This document shows positions 46,731-54,949 of a stretch of 64,000 bases of DNA, in pieces. A model generated the notes under the pieces. The model did not search any database and was not told the DNA's origin. It was given only the letters and a program-made list of their open reading frames with translations. The translations under genes were made by a program, and so were the position numbers. The stretch spans positions 1 to 64,000 of the forward strand of contig NZ_VPFD01000016.1 of the NCBI RefSeq assembly GCF_008014745.1. Direction: 5' to 3'. This stretch comes from Massilia arenae (GTDB lineage Bacteria > Pseudomonadota > Gammaproteobacteria > Burkholderiales > Burkholderiaceae_D). Each line of letters opens with the position of its first letter. Positions within the stretch are counted from its first letter, which is position 1.

Positions 46731-48120
46731 AAAATTCATCCGTAAAATCCTGGGTGTGAAAGACCAGCGCGACGCAACCGAACCGACCATCCTCGGCCCG
46801 GAAGAACATGGCATCGACCCCAAGAACGTCTCGTCCAACGCGATACGCGTCACGCAAACCCTGCAGGAAGCCGGCTTCAAGGCTTTCGTGGTCGGCGGCG
46901 CCGTGCGCGACCTGCTGCTGGGCGTGAAGCCCAAGGACTTCGACATCGCCACCGACGCCACGCCCGAGCAGGTCAAGAAACTGTTCCGGCGCGCCTTCAT
47001 CATCGGGCGCCGGTTCCAGATCGTGCACGTGATGTTCGGCCAGGACCTGCTGGAGGTAACGACCTTCCGCGGCAACGGCAGCGACAACGCACCGAAGGAC
47101 GAACACGGCCGCGTGTTGCGCGACAACAGCTTCGGCCCGCAACACGAAGACGCGGCGCGCCGCGACTTCACCATCAACGCCATGTACTACGATCCGGCCA
47201 GCCAGAGCGTGCTCGATTACCACGGCGGCATGGAAGACATCCGCGCCAAGCTGCTGCGCATCATCGGCATGCCGGAAGCGCGCTACCGCGAAGATCCGGT
47301 GCGCATGCTGCGCGTGGTGCGTTTCGCGGCCAAGCTGGGCTTCACGATCGAGCCGACCACGCGCGCGCCGATCCCCGTCATGGCCCCGCTGATCGACAAT
47401 GTGCCGGCGGCGCGCGTGTTCGACGAGATGCTCAAGCTGCTGCTGTCGGGCCACGCCCTGGCCTGCCTCAAGGAGCTGCGCTCGGCCGGCCTGCACCACG
47501 GCCTGCTGCCGCTGCTGGACGTGGTGCTGGAGCAGCCGATCGGCATGAAGTTCGTGACCCTGGCGCTCGACTCCACCGACTCGCGCGTAAAAGCCGGCAA
47601 GGGCGTCTCGCCCGGCTTCCTGTTCGCATCGCTGCTGTGGCACCAGGTGCTGGAAAAATGGACCGCCTACCGCGCCGCCGGCGAAGCACCGATCCCCGCG
47701 CTGCACCTGGCGGCCGACGCCGTGCTGGAAACGCAAACCGAGAACCTGGCCCTGCAGCGCCGCATCGCCACCGATATGCGCGACATCTGGGCCATGCAGC
47801 CGCGCTTCGAGCGCCGCGCCGGCCGCGCGCCATACAAGCTGCTGGAACACCCGCGCTTCCGCGCCGGCTACGACTTCCTGCTGCTGCGCTGCGCCTCGGG
47901 CGAACTGCCGGAAGAAGTGGGCGAGTGGTGGACCGAGTTCTATGCGGCCGAGGGCGGCGACCGCGAGCGCCTGGTGGCCTCGGCCAGCACGCGTGAGCGC
48001 GAAGGCGGCGCCGCCAATGGCGCGCCCAAGAAGCGTCGTCCGCGCCGCGGTCCGCGCAAGAATACTGGTGAAGGCGGCGGCGAAGGCAGCCCGGCGCCAG
48101 CAGGCGGTAGCGAAGAATGA
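46723..48120 (+). CDS. pcnB: Polynucleotide adenylyltransferase PcnB
   Basis: PcnB (465 residues) adds poly(A) tails to RNA and promotes decay. The nucleotidyltransferase head FVVGGAVRDLLLGVKPKDFDIATDATPEQVKKLFRRAFIIGRRF, RRDFTINAMYYDP and EDPVRMLRVVRFAAKLGF are intact. The C-terminal 45 residues are basic and Gly/Pro-rich (KKRRPRRGPRKN), as in bacterial poly(A) polymerases. It overlaps folK through ATGA. Confidence 0.95.
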   Translation: MIKKFIRKILGVKDQRDATEPTILGPEEHGIDPKNVSSNAIRVTQTLQEAGFKAFVVGGAVRDLLLGVKPKDFDIATDATPEQVKKLFRRAFIIGRRFQIVHVMFGQDLLEVTTFRGNGSDNAPKDEHGRVLRDNSFGPQHEDAARRDFTINAMYYDPASQSVLDYHGGMEDIRAKLLRIIGMPEARYREDPVRMLRVVRFAAKLGFTIEPTTRAPIPVMAPLIDNVPAARVFDEMLKLLLSGHALACLKELRSAGLHHGLLPLLDVVLEQPIGMKFVTLALDSTDSRVKAGKGVSPGFLFASLLWHQVLEKWTAYRAAGEAPIPALHLAADAVLETQTENLALQRRIATDMRDIWAMQPRFERRAGRAPYKLLEHPRFRAGYDFLLLRCASGELPEEVGEWWTEFYAAEGGDRERLVASASTREREGGAANGAPKKRRPRRGPRKNTGEGGGEGSPAPAGGSEE

Positions 48121-48590
48121 TCGCCTGGGTCGGGATCGGCGCCAACCTGGGCGACGCGCAGGCGAACGTGCTCGACGCGCTGGCGCGCCTGGCGCGGATG
48201 GGTGGCAGCACGCTGCTGCACACCTCGAGCCTGTACCGCACCGCCCCGATCGATTCGAGCGGCGACGACTACATCAATGCCGTGGCCTGCCTCGACACCA
48301 CCCTGGCGCCCCACGACCTCTTGACGGCGCTGCAGGGCATCGAACAGGCCCATGGCCGCGAGCGGCCCTACCACAACGCGCCGCGCACGCTCGACCTCGA
48401 CCTGCTGCTGTACGGCGACGAAGTCATCGCCAGCCCAAGCTTGAGCGTGCCGCATCCGCGCATGCATGAACGCGCCTTCGTGCTGCAGCCGCTGCTCGAG
48501 ATCGCCCCCGACATCGTCATCCCCGGCCACGGCCCGGCGCGCAATTTTGCGGCGCTGGTGGCCGGCCAGACCATCGCCAAGCTCGCGTAG
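48117..48590 (+). CDS. folK: HPPK (6-hydroxymethyl-7,8-dihydropterin pyrophosphokinase)
   Basis: FolK (157 residues) transfers pyrophosphate from ATP to the pterin in folate synthesis. The core is clear: GIGANLGDAQANV, SLYRTAPIDSSGDDYINAVACLDT, and the signature RTLDLDLLLYGDEVI followed by VPHPRMHERAFVLQPLLEIAP. It is coupled to pcnB and followed 12 bases later by the DUF486 gene. Confidence 0.96.
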   Translation: MIAWVGIGANLGDAQANVLDALARLARMGGSTLLHTSSLYRTAPIDSSGDDYINAVACLDTTLAPHDLLTALQGIEQAHGRERPYHNAPRTLDLDLLLYGDEVIASPSLSVPHPRMHERAFVLQPLLEIAPDIVIPGHGPARNFAALVAGQTIAKLA

Positions 48591-48602
48591 AAAGCGCACG
48601 CC

Positions 48603-48950
48603 ATGAACCTGCCCGTCTGGGCCCAGACCACGGGCCTCCTGATCCTGTCGAACGTCTTCATGACCTTCGCCTGGTACGGCCACCTGAAAGGCCTGCAGCA
48701 CCGCGCCTGGTACGTGGCGGCCCTGATCAGCTGGGGCATCGCGCTGTTCGAATACCTGCTGCAGGTGCCGGCCAACCGCATCGGCCACACCCAGTTCTCG
48801 CTGGCCCAGCTCAAGATCATGCAAGAGGCGATCACCCTGACCGTGTTCGTCCCGTTCGCGATGTTCTACATGAACGAACCGTTCAAGCTCGATTACGTCT
48901 GGGCGGGCCTGTGCCTGGTCGGCGCCGTCTACTTCATCTTCCGTTCATGA
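48603..48950 (+). CDS. DUF486 (DMT-superfamily) membrane protein
   Basis: The 115-residue protein has four hydrophobic helices and the DUF486 landmarks [33 protein letters not shown] and [22 protein letters not shown]. It is a small membrane protein of the drug/metabolite transporter superfamily whose substrate is unknown. It is the likely last gene of the hda operon before the panB region. Confidence 0.92.
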   Translation: MNLPVWAQTTGLLILSNVFMTFAWYGHLKGLQHRAWYVAALISWGIALFEYLLQVPANRIGHTQFSLAQLKIMQEAITLTVFVPFAMFYMNEPFKLDYVWAGLCLVGAVYFIFRS

Positions 48951-49026
48951 CCATTTGCCTGCAGCTTCGCGGGCGCCGCATTACACTACGCGGATCTGGA
49001 CGTTCCAGTTTTACCAAAGGATTTGT

Positions 49027-49893
49027 ATGAGCTCTTATTTGCAGGGTAACGATATGGCCGCGACCGGCGCCGCCACGGTGCCGACGCCGGTGCCCGCATT
49101 GCCGAAGGCCGTGACCGTTCCCGCGCTGCTCGCCAAGCGCGCAGCCGGCGACAAGATCGCGATGCTGACCTGCTACGACGCCAGCTTTGCCTCGCTGATG
49201 GACCGCTGCGGCGTCGAGATCCTCCTGATCGGCGATTCGCTGGGCATGGTCTGCGCCGGCCACGACTCGACCCTGCCGGTGACGGTGGCCGACATGGTCT
49301 ACCACACGGCCTCGGTCGCGCGCGGCAACAAGAACGCACTGGTGCTGGCCGACATGCCCTTCGGCAGCTATGGCAACCCGCAGCAGGCCTATGACAGCGC
49401 GGTGCAGCTGATGCGCGCCGGCGCCCACATGGTCAAGATCGAGGGCGGCGCCTGGCTGGCCGACACTGTGCGCCTGCTGGTCGAGCGCGGCATCCCGGTG
49501 TGCGCGCACATCGGCCTGACCCCGCAGTTCGTGCACCAGCTGGGCGGTTTCAAGGTGCAGGGCAAGACCGGCGAAGGCGCCGAGCGCCTGAAGAACGACG
49601 CGCTGGCGCTGCAGGCGGCCGGCGCCGCCGTGGTGCTGCTCGAAGCGGTACCGGCGGCCCTGGGCCGCGAAGTCACCGAGATGCTGTCGGTACCGACCAT
49701 CGGCATCGGCGCCGGTCCCGATTGCTCGGGCCAGGTGCTGGTGATGCATGACCTGCTGGGCGTATTCCCGGGCCGCAAGGCGCGCTTCGTCAGGAACTTC
49801 ATGGATGGCCAGACCAGCATCGACGCGGCCGTCATGGCCTATGTGGCGGCCGTGAAGGACGGAAGCTTCCCGGCGCCGGAGCACTGCTTCTAG
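49027..49893 (+). CDS. panB: 3-methyl-2-oxobutanoate hydroxymethyltransferase PanB
   Basis: PanB (288 residues) makes ketopantoate, the first committed step to pantothenate and CoA. The motifs [62 protein letters not shown] and [10 protein letters not shown] are complete. A short Ala/Pro-rich N-terminal extension precedes the core. The start at 49027 is chosen for its AAAGGA site; ATG 49054 is possible. No panC is nearby. Confidence 0.95.
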   Translation: MSSYLQGNDMAATGAATVPTPVPALPKAVTVPALLAKRAAGDKIAMLTCYDASFASLMDRCGVEILLIGDSLGMVCAGHDSTLPVTVADMVYHTASVARGNKNALVLADMPFGSYGNPQQAYDSAVQLMRAGAHMVKIEGGAWLADTVRLLVERGIPVCAHIGLTPQFVHQLGGFKVQGKTGEGAERLKNDALALQAAGAAVVLLEAVPAALGREVTEMLSVPTIGIGAGPDCSGQVLVMHDLLGVFPGRKARFVRNFMDGQTSIDAAVMAYVAAVKDGSFPAPEHCF

Positions 49894-49903
49894 GGTGAGC
49901 GTC

Positions 49904-50410
49904 ATGGGCCAGCAATCGACGTCACGTCTGTTCCTGGCCCTGTGGCCCGATCCCGCCGTGCGCCACGAGCTGCGCATCTGGCGCGATGCCTGGCCCTGGC
50001 CGCGTGAAGCAACGCCGGTCCATGCCGACAAGTTGCACCTCACCCTGCACTTCCTGGGCGACGTTCCCTCCGAACGCCTGCCCGAACTCCTCGATGGATT
50101 CGTAGTCCCGTTCGAAGCATTCCGGATCGATCTCGGCACGCCAGTACTGTGGCCGCACGGGATCGCGGTGCTCGAACCGCTGGCCGTACCGCCCGAACTG
50201 CTGGCGCTGCACGCGCGGCTGGCGGATGCGCTGGTCGGTCTCGGCCTGCAGCCCGAGACGCGCAGCTATCGGCCGCACGTTACCATGGCGCGCCGCGCCG
50301 GCGGCGTTGCCGTGCCGAAGAACGGTCCGGCCATCGCGTGGCAGGCCGGCAGCTACGCGCTGGTCGAATCGCGCGACGGCGTCTACACCGTCCTGCGCGA
50401 ATACAGTTAA
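49904..50410 (+). CDS. thpR: RNA 2',3'-cyclic phosphodiesterase (2H family)
   Basis: The 168-residue protein has the two HxTx motifs of the 2H phosphoesterase family: HLTLHF near residue 45 and HVTMAR near 127, with RLFLALWPDPAVR at the start. It opens 2',3'-cyclic phosphates of RNA ends. It begins 10 bases after panB. Its final 60 codons lie in the first copy of a 371-bp duplication, with a diverged second copy at 50729. Confidence 0.92.
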   Translation: MGQQSTSRLFLALWPDPAVRHELRIWRDAWPWPREATPVHADKLHLTLHFLGDVPSERLPELLDGFVVPFEAFRIDLGTPVLWPHGIAVLEPLAVPPELLALHARLADALVGLGLQPETRSYRPHVTMARRAGGVAVPKNGPAIAWQAGSYALVESRDGVYTVLREYS

Positions 50411-50601
50411 TGCGCCTTACTTCTTGAGCACCCGCGCGCTCAGCGCGATCACGATCCCCGACAGCGACAGCGCGCCGAGCGCCACCATCACGCTCGAGTG
50501 CACCGCCACCCAGCCCAGCACCGGCGGCGCCAGCAGCAGGCCGCCATAGCCCAGCATAGCCACCGCCGCCACGCCCGCGCCGGGATGCATGCCGGGGATG
50601 C
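50231..50601. repeat. Tandem duplication, copy 1 (thpR 3' end and MFS 3' fragment)
   Basis: This 371-base segment matches 50729-51099 at a constant offset of 498 bases, with scattered substitutions. It contains the true end of thpR and, on the minus strand, a partial copy of the end of the MFS gene. Divergence is greater in the thpR part than in the MFS part. Confidence 0.95.
50417..50601 (-). pseudogene. Duplicate 3' fragment of the MFS transporter gene
   Basis: These bases repeat the last 61 codons of the MFS gene at 50915 (ending ...ARVLKK) but have no start or upstream part; they join a non-homologous insert at 50602. The fragment cannot yield a functional transporter. It is the minus-strand half of duplication copy 1. 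Confidence 0.9.
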
Positions 50602-50728
50602 AGAGGCGGGGTCAGAAGCGGGGTCACAGAAGCGGGGTCAGGTCTGACATTCGGACACGACCTCATCCTTATCAAGAAAAACCCACTGTCGAGCCCGTGT
50701 CCGAATGTCAGACCTGACCCCACGTCCT
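50602..50728. mobile_element. REPIN-like palindromic insert at the duplication junction
   Basis: The 127-base junction holds a perfect 26-base inverted repeat, 50634-50659 and 50696-50721, starting GGGGTCAGGTCTGACATTCG and separated by 36 bases. Before it, GCGGGGTCA occurs three times (50606, 50618, 50632). The outward end TGACCCC and paired arms are like REP/REPIN elements moved by RAYT (Y1) transposases; no transposase gene is in the window, so it would be non-autonomous. Confidence 0.75.
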
Positions 50729-50908
50729 CTGGTCGGCCTCGGCCTGCAGCCGGAACAGCGCAGCTATCGGCCGCACGTCACCATGGCGCGCCGCGCCGGC
50801 GGCGTCGCCGTGCCGGAGAACGGTCCGCCGATCACGTGGCAGGCCGACAGATACGCGCTGGTCGAATCGCGCGACGGCGTCTACACCGTCCTGCGCGAAT
50901 ACAGTTAA
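50729..50908 (+). pseudogene. Duplicate 3' fragment of thpR
   Basis: The frame repeats the last 60 codons of thpR, including RPHVTMARRAGGVAV and the end YTVLREYS, but lacks the first HxTx motif. An in-frame ATG in the REPIN arm (50705) would give a 67-residue peptide. Changes such as Thr to Gln, Lys to Glu and Gly-Ser to Asp-Arg from copy 1 suggest relaxed selection or an old event. Confidence 0.85.
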
Positions 50909-51099
50909 TGCGCCTTACTTCTTGAGCACCCGCGCGCTCAGCGCGATCACGATCCCCGACAGCGACAGCGCGCCGAGCGCCACCATCACGCTCGAGTGCA
51001 CCGCCACCCAGCCCAGCACCGGCGGCGCCAGCAGCAGGCCGCCATAGCCCAGCGTGGCCACCGCCGCCACGCCCGCGCCGGGATGCATGCCGGGGATGC
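50729..51099. repeat. Tandem duplication, copy 2 (thpR 3' fragment and MFS 3' end)
   Basis: Partner of 50231-50601. Here the thpR part is the orphan and the MFS end is the real one. The pair plus the 127-base insert gives an order of intact thpR, MFS fragment, REPIN, thpR fragment, intact MFS. Confidence 0.95.
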
Positions 51100-52063
51100 G
51101 CGCGGCGGCGCCGAACAGCAGCGGCACCACGTTCGCCGCGCCCAGGCCGACCAGGGCGAAGCCGCAACTGGACATCACGAAATTGGTGCTGAGGACCGCC
51201 AGCGCCAGGCCGGCGAACATGGCCAGGCCGCCGATCACCATCACCCGCGTCGCGCCGACGCGCAGGATGATGCGGTCGCCGGCGAAGCGGCAGGCCGCCA
51301 TCGCGATCGAGAACGCCGAGTAGCCCAGCGCCGCCGACGCCGGCGAGGCGCCGGTGCGCTCCTCCAACAGCAGCGCGCTCCAGTCGACCAGCGCGCCTTC
51401 GACCGCGAAGCACAGCAGCGCCAGCAGGCCGAGGCCAAGGGCGGCGCCACGCGGCAGCATGAAATGGCTGCCGCTCGCATGCGCGGCGAAGCCCAGCACG
51501 CGCGGCGCCGTCAAGGCCAGCACCACGGCGCTCGCCACCGCCACCATCAGCGCGCCTTCGCCATGCCCCAGGCCCTGGCCGACCAGCACGCCGCCCAGGC
51601 TCGCGCCGAACAGGCCACCCAGGCTGAAGAAGCCGTGGAACGAGGACATGGTGGGCAGGCCGCGTGCGGTCTCGACCTCGCTGGCGTTGGCGTTCATCGC
51701 CACGTCCAGCGCCCCGTTGGCCACGCCGAACAGGAAGGCCGCGATGAACAGCAGCGGCAGGCTCGGCATGCCCATGATCACGGCCGTCATCAGTGCGAAG
51801 GCAAAGCCCGACAGCAGCACCATGCGGCGCGTGCCGAAGCGGCCGGTCAGGCCGCCCATCAGCGGCATCGCCATCAGGGCACCGCCGGCGATCGTCAGCA
51901 GCACCAGGCTGAGCATGCCGGTATCGATGCCCATGCGCGCCTGCACGGTCGGCACGTGGGCCGCCCACAGGCCGATGCCGGCGCCGTTGAGTAAAAAGAC
52001 GGTCGAGATGGCCCAGCGGCCGGCTTCGACGCTGCGGGGAATGGCGTTGGTGACATGGGTCAT
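50915..52063 (-). CDS. MFS transporter (YbjJ-like)
   Basis: The 382-residue inner-membrane protein has about twelve hydrophobic helices and major facilitator features: FGTRRMVLLSGFAFALMTAVIMG, the YbjJ-like GALDVAMNANASEVE, and FHGFFSLGGLFGASLGG. The substrate is unknown. Its start overlaps the DeoR-regulator stop through ATGA, so the regulator and transporter are one operon. The 3' end is part of the duplication. Confidence 0.9.
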   Translation of the reverse strand: MTHVTNAIPRSVEAGRWAISTVFLLNGAGIGLWAAHVPTVQARMGIDTGMLSLVLLTIAGGALMAMPLMGGLTGRFGTRRMVLLSGFAFALMTAVIMGMPSLPLLFIAAFLFGVANGALDVAMNANASEVETARGLPTMSSFHGFFSLGGLFGASLGGVLVGQGLGHGEGALMVAVASAVVLALTAPRVLGFAAHASGSHFMLPRGAALGLGLLALLCFAVEGALVDWSALLLEERTGASPASAALGYSAFSIAMAACRFAGDRIILRVGATRVMVIGGLAMFAGLALAVLSTNFVMSSCGFALVGLGAANVVPLLFGAAARIPGMHPGAGVAAVATLGYGGLLLAPPVLGWVAVHSSVMVALGALSLSGIVIALSARVLKK

Positions 52064-52836
52064 GCTTCGGCCTTTGCAGTCAATGTGAGATCGAGTTGGG
52101 GATGGCGTTCGCGCAGGCGCGCAACGGCCTGCGGCGGCGCATCGGATTCCAGCACCAGCTGGTCGATCCGCTCCAGCGCGCCGAACATGAAGGCGGCGCG
52201 CTCGTCGAAACGTTCGTTGAGCACCGCGGCCGCGCAGCGCGCGCTCACCGCCAGCATTGCTTCCTTGAGCGCCGCTTCCTCGGGATTCGAGGCTGCCAGG
52301 CCACGGTCGACGTCCACGCCGCAGACGCCCACCAGCGCCAGGTCGGGGCGCAGGCGCCCGACCTCGGCCAGGGTGGCGGCGCCATAGGTCGCGCCTTCGT
52401 CCGGGTGATAGGTCCCGCCCAGCAGCACGATGCGCGTACGCCTGAAATGCCCCAGCGCGAGCGCGATCTGCGGACTGTTGGTGACGATGGCCGCCGCGCA
52501 GCCGTCTTCCAGCAGGCGCGCCAGCGCCAGGTGGGTCGAGCCGGCGTCGATCAGCACCGTGTCGTCCGGGCGGATGCATGCGCGCAGGCCGTGCGCCAGC
52601 AGCATCTTGCGCGGCAGGTCGGCCTCGGCGCGCTCGCCGAAACTGGCCGCGCGCCGCAGCCGCACCGCGCCGCCGTGCACGCGCCGCAGCAGGCCGGCCG
52701 CGTCGAGGTCGCGCAGGTCGCGTCGGATGGTGTCTTCGGACGTCGCCAGCCGCCCTGCCAGCTCGGCAGCCAATACCCGCCCCTCGCGCTCGACCGCGTC
52801 GACGATGGCCTGGCGCCGTTCTTCCGGCAATTGCAT
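52060..52836 (-). CDS. DeoR/GlpR family transcriptional regulator
   Basis: The 258-residue regulator has the N-terminal DeoR helix-turn-helix (ERRQAIVDAVEREGRVLAAELAGRLATSEDTIRRDLRDLDAAGLLRRVHGGAV) and a sugar-phosphate sensing domain (IDAGSTHLALARLL, AIVTNSPQIALAL, RIVLLGGTYHPDEGATYG, LALVGVCGVDVDRGL). It likely represses the adjacent MFS gene until a sugar phosphate accumulates (inference). A GGAG site precedes the ATG. Direct repeats upstream may be its operator. Confidence 0.93.
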   Translation of the reverse strand: MQLPEERRQAIVDAVEREGRVLAAELAGRLATSEDTIRRDLRDLDAAGLLRRVHGGAVRLRRAASFGERAEADLPRKMLLAHGLRACIRPDDTVLIDAGSTHLALARLLEDGCAAAIVTNSPQIALALGHFRRTRIVLLGGTYHPDEGATYGAATLAEVGRLRPDLALVGVCGVDVDRGLAASNPEEAALKEAMLAVSARCAAAVLNERFDERAAFMFGALERIDQLVLESDAPPQAVARLRERHPQLDLTLTAKAEA

Positions 52837-52874
52837 GATTTCGCTCCAGTTCGGTTGATGCGTCACTTTACACA

Positions 52875-52914
52875 AACATGCAAATTCACGCAACAACATG
52901 CAAAAACACGCATG
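52875..52914. promoter_or_regulatory. Tandem 20-bp repeat, candidate DeoR operator
   Basis: AACATGCAAATTCACGCAAC (from 52875) and AACATGCAAAAACACGCATG (from 52895) are near-identical units spaced 20 bases apart, two turns of the helix. They lie between the divergent DeoR-regulator and LytS genes, so one bound protein could control both. Confidence 0.6.
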
Positions 52915-53013
52915 GATGCTCGTCGTGGCATCCAAGTCGCAACTGGCGCCGTATTTCCTGCAACCGAGCGCATGGCATGGCGCAAGCGACGCAATCTCGA
53001 CGATACTTTGCAG

Positions 53014-54075
53014 ATGAACCAGACCAAGCCCGCTTTCCCCTCCCCCATGTGGCGCATCTATATCGGCGCCTGGATCGCGTACGTCGTCCTGGTCGGCCTC
53101 GTGGTGCAGGCCGACGAACTGGCTACCGGCCAGTTCGATCCGATGATGATCGCCTATGCCTTCGTCACCACGGGTTCCGGCGGCGTCCTGCTCGCACTGG
53201 TGTGGCCGCTCACCGGCTGGATGGAGCGGCGTGGCCTGGCGACCGTGACCCGTCTCGCCATCCATCTGGTGGCGGCCGTCGCCTTCGCCATCTTCGCGCA
53301 TCTGATCGTCCTGTCGCTGCAGAAGGGAGATGGACGACCGCTGTCCTGGCACGCCTGGCCGCTGATGTACAGCCTGATGGGCTACGCCCTGATGGCCGGT
53401 ATCTTCCAGACCGTGCGCGCCAATGCCGCCGCCCAGCGCCAGGCCCTGGCCGCCCAGCAGGCGCAAACCTTGCTGGTGGCCGCCGAACTGGGCGCGCTGC
53501 GCAGCAAGCTCAATCCCCACTTCCTGTTCAACACGCTGCACTCGATCATCGCCCTCACCCAGCGCGATCCGGCCGCAGCCGAGACGGCGCTGTTTCAGTT
53601 CTCCGACATGCTGCGCTACGTGCTGGACACCGAACGCGCCGGTGTCGACCGCGTCACGCTCGACGCCGAACTGCAGTTCGTGCGCGACTACCTGGAGCTG
53701 GAGCAGCTGCGCCTCGGGCCGCGCCTGCAGGTGCAATGGGATCTCGATCCCGACGCAGGCGACTTTGTGCTGCCAGCCCTGACCCTGCAACCGCTGATCG
53801 AGAACAGCATCAAGCATGCCTTCAATCCCTACACCCGACCCGGCCTGCTGCGCATCGAGAGCCGGCGCGACCCGCAGGCCGGAACGCTGCGCCTGACCGT
53901 GAGCGACGACGGTCCGGGCGCCGCGCAAGAGACGATAGACGCTTCTCCCGGCCTGGGCATCCGCACCATCGGCCGCCGCCTCGAACTCGATTACGCGGGA
54001 CGCGCCGCATTAACGATCGATTCCCGCCCCGGCGCCGGCTTTGCCGCCTGCGTCACCTTGCCCTGTGCCTGCTGA
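53014..54075 (+). CDS. LytS/AlgZ-type sensor histidine kinase
   Basis: The 353-residue kinase has four membrane helices in its N-terminal third (WIAYVVLVGLVVQA, FVTTGSGGVLLALVWPLTG, LAIHLVAAVAFAIFAHLIVLSL, PLMYSLMGYALMAGIF) and a His_kinase domain with LNPHFLFNTLHSIIALTQRDP, the phospho-histidine motif of this class. The ATPase part (LQPLIENSIKHAF, DDGPGA, GLGIRTIGRRL) is complete. It precedes its LytTR partner by four bases. Confidence 0.92.
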   Translation: MNQTKPAFPSPMWRIYIGAWIAYVVLVGLVVQADELATGQFDPMMIAYAFVTTGSGGVLLALVWPLTGWMERRGLATVTRLAIHLVAAVAFAIFAHLIVLSLQKGDGRPLSWHAWPLMYSLMGYALMAGIFQTVRANAAAQRQALAAQQAQTLLVAAELGALRSKLNPHFLFNTLHSIIALTQRDPAAAETALFQFSDMLRYVLDTERAGVDRVTLDAELQFVRDYLELEQLRLGPRLQVQWDLDPDAGDFVLPALTLQPLIENSIKHAFNPYTRPGLLRIESRRDPQAGTLRLTVSDDGPGAAQETIDASPGLGIRTIGRRLELDYAGRAALTIDSRPGAGFAACVTLPCAC

Positions 54076-54079
54076 AACC

Positions 54080-54823
54080 ATGACCAAGACTGTATTCTTC
54101 GCCGAAGACGAACCGCTCGCGCGCGACGTGCTGCGCGACGCCATCTATGCCCACCCTGACCTGCGCCTGGTCGGCGAAGCCGCCGACGGCGCCAGCGCGC
54201 TCGAACGCATCGGACAGCTACGGCCCGATGTCGTGTTCATGGACATCCAGATGCCCGAGATGACTGGCCTCGAGGTGCTGCGCCGGCTCGACTACCTGCC
54301 GCAAATCGTGTTCACCACCGCCTACGACCAGTACGCGGTGACCGCCTTCGAGCTGCACGCGGTCGACTACCTGCTCAAGCCGTTTACCCGTGCGCGGTTC
54401 GCGGCCAGCGTGGCGCGCCTGCTCGAAGGCGCCGAACAGCAGCAGGATCGCGCCGGCCTTGAGGATGCGCTGGCGCGCGTGGAGAGCGGTCCGGCGCGGC
54501 TGGACCGCATCCTGGTGCGCGACCGCGGCCGCATCTTCCCGCTCGCCGTGGGCGAGATCGAATACATGAAGGCCGATTCGAAGTATACGGTGATCGTCGC
54601 GCGCGGCCAGCACTTCCTGGTGCGCATCGGGATCTCGGAACTGGAGACGCAGCTCGACCCGCACCGCTTCATCCGCGTGCACCGTTCGGCGCTGGTGAAT
54701 CTCGATTTCGTCGAATCGATGCGCGCCGACGAGCAGTCGCAACTGCAGATTTTCATGCGCGACGGCGCCTGCATCGGCGCCAACCGCGAAGCCTCGAAGC
54801 TGCTGCGCGATATGTCGATCTAG
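54080..54823 (+). CDS. LytTR-family response regulator
   Basis: The 247-residue regulator has a receiver domain with Asp55 (DVVFMDIQMPEMTG) and a C-terminal LytTR DNA-binding domain (DRGRIFPLAVGEIEYMKADSKYTVIVARG, FIRVHRSALVNLDFVE). It pairs with the LytS kinase just upstream. Regulators of this type often control surface or transport genes; the sodium:solute symporter starting 126 bases downstream is a possible target. Confidence 0.93.
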   Translation: MTKTVFFAEDEPLARDVLRDAIYAHPDLRLVGEAADGASALERIGQLRPDVVFMDIQMPEMTGLEVLRRLDYLPQIVFTTAYDQYAVTAFELHAVDYLLKPFTRARFAASVARLLEGAEQQQDRAGLEDALARVESGPARLDRILVRDRGRIFPLAVGEIEYMKADSKYTVIVARGQHFLVRIGISELETQLDPHRFIRVHRSALVNLDFVESMRADEQSQLQIFMRDGACIGANREASKLLRDMSI

Positions 54824-54949
54824 GCGCCCTACCATCAAAACAACATCGACCGGCAAAACGGCAAAGTTGGTCCTGCCGCCGGCTTCTGCATTTATAATCG
54901 CGGATTTTCCGCCCGATAATAATTCCTGGACTTCGGAGCATTCACCAGC

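Noticed and set aside
50280..50723. Minus-strand frame across duplication copy 1 and the REPIN
   Set aside because: It is out of frame with the MFS gene fragment it overlaps and joins unrelated sequence; a chance frame.
52837..53928. Long upstream extension of the DeoR-regulator frame
   Set aside because: It runs antisense through the LytS gene and lacks codon bias; the regulator has a good start and ribosome site at 52836.
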